Source: Bacteroidetes bacterium CG2_30_32_10
GTDB taxonomy: Bacteria; Bacteroidota; Bacteroidia; Bacteroidales; CG2-30-32-10
Length of the DNA: 6,662 nucleotides
Assembly: GCA_001872995.1 (NCBI GenBank)
Contig: MNXO01000038.1
Location: 1-6,662, forward strand
Reading direction: 5' to 3'
Under the pieces are notes generated by a model. The model did not search any database and was not told the origin of the DNA. It was given only the letters and a program-made list of their open reading frames with translations. Of this stretch, positions 1 through 4,641 are shown piece by piece (positions within the stretch are counted from its first letter, which is position 1; each line of letters opens with the position of its first letter). Made by a program: the position numbers and the translations under genes.

Positions 1-47
1 AAACCAATAGATAAATTGCTAATTTCTAATAACAGCTCGTTTTGCAT
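1..47 (-). CDS. ABC transporter ATP-binding protein, N-terminal fragment (cut by window edge)
   Basis: An ATG at 45-47 on the minus strand opens a frame that stays open to the window edge and encodes MQNELLLEISNLSIG plus two bases. The pattern LLEIxNLSIG is typical of the first beta strand of ABC-transporter nucleotide-binding domains, just before the aromatic A-loop residue; the two leftover bases, TT, would allow Phe there. From family knowledge, such a protein would bind and hydrolyse ATP on the cytoplasmic face of a transporter. The substrate cannot be told from 15 residues. A promoter-like sequence sits 16 bp upstream of the ATG and a terminator separates it from the lipoprotein gene upstream, so it appears to start its own transcription unit. 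The family call rests on a very short match. The frame could instead belong to another protein. Confidence 0.55.
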   Translation of the reverse strand, partial: MQNELLLEISNLSIG

Positions 48-63
48 AAGGATAGATTGTAAA

Positions 64-91
64 CAAAAGTATAAAAAAAAAGAGATACCAA
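64..91 (-). promoter_or_regulatory. Bacteroidota-type promoter for the ABC ATPase gene
   Basis: On the minus strand, positions 71-64 read TACTTTTG, an exact match to the Bacteroidota -7 element TAnnTTTG. A TTG (91-89) lies 17 bp upstream as a possible -33 element, slightly closer than the usual spacing of about 19 or more. The ATG at 47 follows 16 bp after the -7 box, giving a very short leader. The -33 candidate lies inside the palindrome of the neighbouring terminator, so that part is less certain. Confidence 0.5.
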
Positions 92-106
92 TTGGTATCT
101 CTTTTT
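73..106 (-). terminator. Intrinsic terminator of the DUF5011 lipoprotein gene, possibly bidirectional
   Basis: Positions 82-101 form a perfect self-complementary sequence, GAGATACC-AATT-GGTATCTC. It is flanked by an A-run (73-81) and a T-run (102-106) that extend the stem. Read on the minus strand, the stem is followed by nine T residues, the expected form of a rho-independent terminator, 18 bp past the lipoprotein stop codon. On the plus strand it is followed by five T residues, so it could also stop transcription coming from the right-going direction. Confidence 0.85.
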
Positions 107-123
107 ATATTATTATAAATGGA

Positions 124-786
124 TTATAATTTTGTATAAGTACCAGTACAATTGGTAAAATTCCCAAGTGTAGAGTTATCAGTATACGTAATATTTATTC
201 CTTTAGAAGTTGTAAAAGTCCCAGTACCAGAAAAAGTATGAGGAATATCATTTGGAGGAGTTCCGCAAGTTACTGTTTGAGTAGGAATAGTAATAGTAGT
301 TCCAACAATATTTCCATAAATAAGAGCACTTGTGTAATTTGCAAATTTTTGGAAATAAATTTGATTTTTTTCTATTGTAGAAGCTGTAACATTTTCAGAA
401 TAATTTGTAGTGAAATTATTTGCAACATCAACAACACTATAGCTACCAGCTAAGAAAGCACCAGCATCAACAGTTACTTTTCTTGTAGCAGGAGTAGCAG
501 CATTACCAGCAGCATCACTAACTTTATAAGTTAAAGTATAATCACCAGCTAAAACATTATTCACAGTTCCAGAAACAGTAACCTTACTTGTTAAATCACC
601 ATCTTTTTCGTCAGTAGCAGTATAACCAGGTTCTGTAAAAGAATCATTAAAAACTATTGACATTGAGCTAGTTCCTTTAAGAGTAATAGTAGGAGCAGCT
701 GTGTCATCAGATTTACAAGCATTAAAAACGAATGCAACGCCTATTAATGCTACGATAGCAATAATAATAAAATTTCTTTTTTTCAT
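124..786 (-). CDS. Predicted surface lipoprotein with DUF5011-type Ig-like domain
   Basis: 220-residue predicted outer-membrane lipoprotein of unknown ligand. The N-terminus has a basic start (MKKR), a hydrophobic stretch and lipobox FNAC with the lipidated Cys at residue 24. The KSDD directly after it resembles the Lys/acidic lipoprotein export signal that sends Bacteroidota lipoproteins to the cell surface, so surface exposure is inferred. Residues about 30-107 match the DUF5011 Ig-like pattern: FxxPGYTATDxxDGDLTxxVTVSG, then GxYTLTYxVSDAAGNA and a closing strand. Residues about 110-220 are a Thr/Asn/Gly-rich, beta-strand-like domain with two Cys (174, 213), which I do not recognise with confidence. 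The ATG at 786 is chosen over a TTG 17 codons upstream because it gives a normal signal peptide and the TTG lies inside the promoter -7 box. The gene is monocistronic, with its own promoter and terminator. A carbohydrate- or surface-binding role is only a guess. Confidence 0.85.
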   Translation of the reverse strand: MKKRNFIIIAIVALIGVAFVFNACKSDDTAAPTITLKGTSSMSIVFNDSFTEPGYTATDEKDGDLTSKVTVSGTVNNVLAGDYTLTYKVSDAAGNAATPATRKVTVDAGAFLAGSYSVVDVANNFTTNYSENVTASTIEKNQIYFQKFANYTSALIYGNIVGTTITIPTQTVTCGTPPNDIPHTFSGTGTFTTSKGINITYTDNSTLGNFTNCTGTYTKL

Positions 787-834
787 AATAAAATAAGATT
801 TAATTAATAATTCATTTAATTTCTTTTTCTTTGG

Positions 835-842
835 CAAAGATA
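835..842 (-). promoter_or_regulatory. -7 box of promoter for the DUF5011 lipoprotein gene
   Basis: The minus strand reads TATCTTTG here, an exact TAnnTTTG match, 48 bp upstream of the ATG at 786. No well-spaced -33 TTG is visible; the nearest, at 870-868, is 25 bp away, longer than usual. The box overlaps the upstream in-frame TTG, which argues against that codon being the translation start. Confidence 0.6.
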
Positions 843-899
843 CGATAATAATAATTTAAAAAAAAAGCAAGTTTTTATTTTTATTATCAAAAATATAAT

Positions 900-907
900 T
901 AATTTTG
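900..907 (+). promoter_or_regulatory. -7 box of promoter for the small repeat lipoprotein gene
   Basis: Positions 900-907 read TAATTTTG followed by CACC, an exact TAnnTTTG match. It lies 40 bp upstream of the ATG at 948. The expected -33 region is a T-rich tract without a clear TTG. The leader between promoter and ATG is almost all A and T with no Shine-Dalgarno sequence, as is common for Bacteroidota. It stands back to back with the minus-strand -7 box at 835-842, with 57 bp between them. Confidence 0.65.
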
Positions 908-947
908 CACCGAGGTTAAAAAAAATTATAAATTTAAAAAAAAACTC

Positions 948-1244
948 ATGAAAAAATTATTTGCATTATTAGTTGTTGCAGGAATGGTATCATTCGTTGC
1001 TTGCGGTCCTAAAGGTCCATCTAAAGAAGAACTTGCTAAAAAAGCTGCTGATTCTATCAGAGATGCTGATTCTATTGCTGCTGTTGAAGCAACCGCAAAA
1101 AGAGTTCAAGATTCTATCGCAACAGTAGAAGCTGAAGCTAAAAGAATAGCTGATTCTATCGCTGCTGCACCTAAAACAAAAAAAACCAAAAAACCTACTA
1201 AACCAGTAGTAAAACCTAACACTAAAGTTCCTGGAAAAGGTTGA
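948..1244 (+). CDS. Small Ala-rich lipoprotein with 14-residue coiled-coil repeats
   Basis: 98-residue hypothetical envelope protein. Residues 1-19 form a lipoprotein signal (MKKLFALLVV..., lipobox FVAC, Cys19), followed by Gly-Pro-Lys-Gly-Pro. Residues about 25-74 are rich in Ala, Glu, Lys and Asp and should be helical. The triplet Asp-Ser-Ile recurs at residues 35, 41, 55 and 69; the last three are exactly 14 residues apart, two heptads, suggesting a coiled coil. Residues 75-98 form a Lys/Pro/Thr tail (KTKKTKKPTKP and similar) that is strongly basic and likely disordered. Such a tail could bind an acidic surface, peptidoglycan or lipopolysaccharide, which is inference only. The gene stands alone: own promoter, terminator just downstream, and divergent from the DUF5011 lipoprotein gene. 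I do not recognise a named family. A loose analogy is to small helical envelope lipoproteins such as Lpp, without sequence evidence of kinship. Confidence 0.8.
   Translation: MKKLFALLVVAGMVSFVACGPKGPSKEELAKKAADSIRDADSIAAVEATAKRVQDSIATVEAEAKRIADSIAAAPKTKKTKKPTKPVVKPNTKVPGKG
1068..1166 (+). repeat. 42-bp tandem coding repeat (14-residue DSIA... units)
   Basis: GATTCTAT begins at 1050, 1068, 1110 and 1152; the last three are spaced exactly 42 bp apart. At protein level the units are DSIAAVEATAKRVQ, DSIATVEAEAKRIA and a third, partial DSIAA. The units are similar but not identical in DNA, which suggests old duplication followed by selection on the protein. The extra copy at 1050 is 18 bp from the next one. 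Confidence 0.8.
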
Positions 1245-1262
1245 TTTGGTTTTTATAACATT

Positions 1263-1293
1263 AAAAAAAGGGATTCGAAAGAATCCCTTTTTT
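1263..1293. terminator. Bidirectional intrinsic terminator between convergent transcription units
   Basis: GGGATTC (1270-1276) pairs perfectly with GAATCCC (1281-1287) around a GAAA loop, a GNRA-type tetraloop. An A-run (1263-1269) and a T-run (1288-1293) flank the stem, so poly-T follows the hairpin in both directions. It lies 18 bp past the stop of the small lipoprotein gene (plus) and about 56 bp past the stop of the MoxR ATPase gene (minus), and can serve both. Confidence 0.9.
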
Positions 1294-1349
1294 ATTTATA
1301 ATAGATAGTTACAAAAAAAACGTTAAAATATCTTCTAATAAAGAATTTA

Positions 1350-2312
1350 TTAAAGTAATTCTCTAATTATTTCGTCTACACCAATATTTTCGGCTTCAGC
1401 TTTATAATTTCTAACAAGCCTGTGCCTCAAAACAGGAAGAGCAATAGCTTGTACATCTTCAATATCAGGAGAATATTTGCCATTTATAGCTGCATGGCAT
1501 TTAGCACCAATAATTAAATATTGCGAAGCCCTTGGACCTGCACCCCAATTAAGGTAATTATTTGCATAAGGATGAGATTGGGCTGTATTTGGGCGAGTTT
1601 TTACTGCTAAAGATACTGCATATTTAAGTATATTGTCGTTTACAGGAATTCTTCTAATTAAATCTTGAAAAAACAATATTTCTTCTCTCTCTAAAATTAT
1701 TTTTATATCTGAAATAAAATCAGAAGTAGTATTTTTTACAATGTCAATTTCTTCTTGAAAAGAAGGGTAATCGAGCCAAACATTAAACATAAAACGGTCG
1801 AGCTGAGCTTCAGGTAAAGGATAAGTTCCTTCTTGTTCTATTGGATTTTGTGTTGCCAATACAAAGAAAGGATAATCTAATTTAAAAGTAACACCAGCTG
1901 TAGTAACAGCTCTTTCTTGCATCGCTTCTAATAATGCAGATTGCGTTTTAGGTGGAGTTCGGTTGATTTCGTCAGCTAATAGGATATTTGTAAATAAAGG
2001 ACCTTGAATAAATTTGAATTTACGGGTTTCGTCAAGAATTTCAGTTCCAATAATATCTGAAGGCATTAAATCGGGAGTAAATTGGATGCGATTATATTTT
2101 AAACCTAACGCTTTGGCAAGAGAATTTACCATTAAAGTTTTTGCAAGACCAGGTACACCAACTAAAAGACAATGACCTTTGCTGAAAACAGAAATAATCA
2201 GGCTTTTAACAATCTCGTCTTGACCTATAATTACTTTGGCAACTTCAGTTTTAAGCTTTTGAAATTTTTCAACAAAAGCATCAACAGCCTCTACATCTGA
2301 TTTGAATTGCAT
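1350..2312 (-). CDS. MoxR-family AAA+ ATPase
   Basis: 320-residue cytoplasmic AAA+ ATPase of the MoxR family (AAA_3 type), full length for the family. Visible motifs: Walker A GVPGLAKT (52-59), Walker B ILLADEINR (110-118, with Asp114 and Glu115), sensor 1 ATQNP (153-157), the region LPEAQLDRF (166-174) with the candidate arginine finger Arg173, and sensor 2 GPRAS (259-263) in the C-terminal lid. MoxR proteins usually act as hexameric chaperones that help mature or activate partner complexes, often with von Willebrand factor A proteins. Here no DUF58 or vWA gene follows: a terminator comes next, so this is the last gene of its operon. It begins 17 bp after the SurA-like gene with no promoter between, implying cotranscription with the periplasmic chaperones. 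Its partner cannot be deduced. No Shine-Dalgarno sequence precedes the ATG. Confidence 0.93.
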   Translation of the reverse strand: MQFKSDVEAVDAFVEKFQKLKTEVAKVIIGQDEIVKSLIISVFSKGHCLLVGVPGLAKTLMVNSLAKALGLKYNRIQFTPDLMPSDIIGTEILDETRKFKFIQGPLFTNILLADEINRTPPKTQSALLEAMQERAVTTAGVTFKLDYPFFVLATQNPIEQEGTYPLPEAQLDRFMFNVWLDYPSFQEEIDIVKNTTSDFISDIKIILEREEILFFQDLIRRIPVNDNILKYAVSLAVKTRPNTAQSHPYANNYLNWGAGPRASQYLIIGAKCHAAINGKYSPDIEDVQAIALPVLRHRLVRNYKAEAENIGVDEIIRELL

Positions 2313-2329
2313 ATAGTTTTATAAAAGGG

Positions 2330-3679
2330 TTATTTCAACCAATTATTTTTAAATTTACAAGTTTTAAAAGGCTCCATGATGTTTATGTAAGTGTTGTTCT
2401 TTTTATCATCAACCCATTTCATTAAAGCTTCATTTTGTTTTTTATTGAGGGCAATAGTTTGAATAAAGCCATAATCATCTTTTAAGTTTGCTTTGTGTGG
2501 AGTAGACCTAGACTTAACATATAACAAGCAATATTCTTGCTTTTCTTCTTCATTTTTTAGAAGTACTGATTTGGATAATTCCCCAACTTTTAATGGATCC
2601 ACAATAAAAAAAACAGATTCGTTAATATCTTTTAATTCGTTAGTTTTAAATTTTGAAGAACCAGTTTGTGGGTTAACTATTATTCCATAATTATTTCTAC
2701 TTGGGTTATCAGAAAACTTGAAAGCGGCTTTTTCAAAAGTAATGGAGTCTTTATTAATAAGATTGGCAATGCTATCGAGCGATAATTTTGCTTTCAACAT
2801 AGCATCGGGAGAGACTTTTGGTTGCAACAAAATGTGTCTTACATTGATTTGTTCTCCTCTTCTTTCAATAAGTTGAATAATATGATACCCAGCTTTAGTT
2901 TCAATAATTGGAGACACCTCATTTGGTTTTAAACCATAAGCAACAGCTTCAAACTCAGGATATAATTCGCCTCTACCATAAAAACCAAGTTCTCCCCCTT
3001 TTTTATATGAGCCTGGGTCTTCGGAATATAATTTTGCAAGTGTGGCAAAGTCTTCTCCTTTAATAATTCTATCTCGAATAACATTTAATTTGTCTTTAAC
3101 AGTCTTTTTTTCTAATTCACTAATAGGAATAATTCTAGTTATTTTGCCAATTTCTAGTTCAGATTCTATCAAAGGAATACTGTCTTTAGGTATATTTTGA
3201 AAAAAAGTATGCACTTCTGATGGAGTAACTGTAACTTTTTCGGTAATTTTTGATTGCATAGACTGAGTTAAAAGCATATCTTTTATGCTTTGCCTCATAT
3301 CTGATTTGATTTCGATAATTGTTTTTTTGAAATAAGCCTCTAACTTCTCCTGAGAACCAATTTGGTCGATAAAATATCTTAAACGACGATTCATTTCAGA
3401 TTCAACTTGAGCATCTCCAACGGTAACGCTATCAAGTATCGCTTGATTAAGTAAAAGTTTTTGTAGCATCATTTCTTCCAAGAGCTGACATTTCATAGAA
3501 TCGTTGGGTGTAAGACCCTGAGCAATATATTGCATGTATTCATTTTCAATATCAGACAATAAAATAACTTTTCCTCCGACAACAGCTACTACTTGGTCTA
3601 TCACTTTGTTTTGAGCCGAAACTACTTTGAAGAAAGCTGCTCCAGAAATAAGAAGAAATATAATGATTGTTTTTTTCAT
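2330..3679 (-). CDS. surA: SurA-like periplasmic chaperone / peptidyl-prolyl isomerase
   Basis: 449 residues, close to the E. coli SurA length of 428. It has a signal peptide with likely signal-peptidase I cleavage after VSA (22). The SurA-type N-terminus follows (VIDQVVAVVGGKVILLSDIE, 26-45), then a helical chaperone region to about 165. Parvulin domain 1 (about 173-272) has the YSEDPGS...KGGELGFYGRGELYPEFE core and GYHII (His266), but Ile/Thr-Arg-Ile replaces the usual first His. Domain 2 (about 278-390) keeps RHILL (His282) but lacks the GG-LG core, and has Cys384 where the second His is expected. Catalytic activity of either domain is therefore uncertain, while the chaperone fold looks intact. 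The known role of SurA is to escort unfolded outer-membrane proteins through the periplasm. It lies 11 bp after the lipoprotein chaperone gene and 17 bp before the MoxR gene, probably cotranscribed. Orthology to SurA is likely but not proven by eye. Confidence 0.85.
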   Translation of the reverse strand: MKKTIIIFLLISGAAFFKVVSAQNKVIDQVVAVVGGKVILLSDIENEYMQYIAQGLTPNDSMKCQLLEEMMLQKLLLNQAILDSVTVGDAQVESEMNRRLRYFIDQIGSQEKLEAYFKKTIIEIKSDMRQSIKDMLLTQSMQSKITEKVTVTPSEVHTFFQNIPKDSIPLIESELEIGKITRIIPISELEKKTVKDKLNVIRDRIIKGEDFATLAKLYSEDPGSYKKGGELGFYGRGELYPEFEAVAYGLKPNEVSPIIETKAGYHIIQLIERRGEQINVRHILLQPKVSPDAMLKAKLSLDSIANLINKDSITFEKAAFKFSDNPSRNNYGIIVNPQTGSSKFKTNELKDINESVFFIVDPLKVGELSKSVLLKNEEEKQEYCLLYVKSRSTPHKANLKDDYGFIQTIALNKKQNEALMKWVDDKKNNTYINIMEPFKTCKFKNNWLK

Positions 3680-3690
3680 CGTTTCAAATA

Positions 3691-4545
3691 TTAGTATTTT
3701 TCAAAGTCTTTATTTATTTGTCCTTTAGTGTAAGTATCTTTATGCATTTCTTCTATCAGCTTTATTTTTCGCTTATTTACAATAATATTTCTGATATTGT
3801 CTTTTTCCATGCTAAGCGGTGAAGTACTTTCCTTAATTTTAAAACCGTTAATCTTTACAAAATAGGAATAAAGAGAGTCTTGCATTTCAATATATTTATG
3901 ATTATTAAGGTATTCCTCTTGGTTGTATGTTTGAATTGGTATTTCTTTCAGTAAATCAGAAAAATAAAACCAAGTATCTTCCTCAAGTGAACTATTAACG
4001 GCATATTTTTGACACAATATTGTTAATTCTTTTTTATCACTCGGATTATCTGATTTATACAATGTTCTCACTTTGCTGATAGATGCAGAATTTATAGTTA
4101 ATTTTACATAAATTACATTGACAATGTTATCTTTTAATTCAAAATTGCTTGAATTTGCTTCATAATAAGAAGTTATTTCTTTGTCGGAAACGATTGTATC
4201 TAATTTTTGCTTAATAAGCTCTTTTTCGTAAGTATAAATTACCAATGAATTTTCATATTCTTTTAGCTGTTTATCAAAGTTTTTAAGTTCCTTGGTTAGG
4301 TTATTATCAGCTTGTTTAAAAATTAGTTGTTGTCTAATCCAATTATCAATGTATGCTGCAACAAATATTGAACTGTCTTTCTTGTTTATACCAGATAAAA
4401 TAATATCTTTAATGTCTGATTCGTAGAGATATTCGTCAAAAACACGAGCTAATTTCTTATCATTACTATTGCTTTTGGTGCAAAAGGAAAACAACAATGA
4501 CAAAACACACACTAATAATATAAGATTCTTTTTAAGTATTATCAA
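3691..4545 (-). CDS. Lipoprotein of the PpiC/SurA type with degenerate parvulin region
   Basis: 284-residue predicted membrane-anchored periplasmic protein, likely a chaperone rather than an enzyme. A hydrophobic N-terminus ends in LFSFC with candidate lipid Cys22; Phe at -1 is unusual for a lipobox. KLARVFDEYLYESDI (31-45) matches the opening strand and helix of SurA/PpiC N-terminal domains, followed by a helix-rich stretch with the phrase SDKEITSYYEANSSNF (120-135), as seen just before parvulin domains. Residues about 140-240 keep a parvulin-like outline (VNVIYVKLTI, then SYFVKINGFKIKES), but no catalytic His pair or GG-LG core is visible. The frame has no ATG near its start; the TTG at 4545 is the only plausible start found, no in-frame ATG being present back to the upstream stop. 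It lies between two PPIase-like genes, 11 bp before the SurA-like gene. Anchored help to outer-membrane protein folding is inferred from this context. Confidence 0.75.
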   Translation of the reverse strand: MIILKKNLILLVCVLSLLFSFCTKSNSNDKKLARVFDEYLYESDIKDIILSGINKKDSSIFVAAYIDNWIRQQLIFKQADNNLTKELKNFDKQLKEYENSLVIYTYEKELIKQKLDTIVSDKEITSYYEANSSNFELKDNIVNVIYVKLTINSASISKVRTLYKSDNPSDKKELTILCQKYAVNSSLEEDTWFYFSDLLKEIPIQTYNQEEYLNNHKYIEMQDSLYSYFVKINGFKIKESTSPLSMEKDNIRNIIVNKRKIKLIEEMHKDTYTKGQINKDFEKY

Positions 4546-4572
4546 TTTTATTTCTTTTAAATATGCATTTAT

Positions 4573-4614
4573 AAAAATTATAATGCTGAATTTATTGTTA
4601 ATTCAGCATTATAA
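4573..4614 (-). terminator. Strong hairpin with T-run between operon genes (terminator or attenuator)
   Basis: Positions 4578-4592 pair with 4600-4614 in a perfect 15-bp stem (core AATGCTGAATT / AATTCAGCATT) around a 7-base loop. On the minus strand the stem is followed by five T residues (4577-4573), as in a rho-independent terminator. It starts 28 bp past the stop of the 665-residue PPIase gene and ends 28 bp before the TTG start of the lipoprotein gene. The stem is AT-rich, so termination may be partial; it could also stabilise the 3' end of the upstream message. Confidence 0.65.
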
Positions 4615-4641
4615 AAGTTTTACAAAACAATTTGCTTTGTA

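Noticed and set aside
238..453. 71-codon open frame on the plus strand
   Set aside because: It lies opposite the DUF5011 lipoprotein gene, has low-complexity Asn/Ser/Ile composition and no promoter, and looks like an antisense shadow.
787..837. N-terminal extension of the DUF5011 lipoprotein to a TTG start at 837
   Set aside because: The extension would place extra lysine-rich residues before a complete lipoprotein signal, and the TTG is part of the promoter -7 box, so the ATG at 786 is the better start.
2493..2690. 65-codon open frame on the plus strand
   Set aside because: It is antisense to the well-supported SurA-like gene, with no promoter and no recognisable protein features.
3680..3690. 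TAATATTTG-like sequence before the SurA-like gene as a promoter
   Set aside because: The spacing between TA and TTTG is one base too long, and the box overlaps the upstream stop codon and leaves almost no leader; cotranscription is simpler.
4623..4630. TTGTTTTG on the minus strand as a promoter -7 box for the lipoprotein chaperone gene
   Set aside because: It mismatches the TA of TAnnTTTG and lies upstream of the terminator-like hairpin, so it would not explain transcription past the hairpin.
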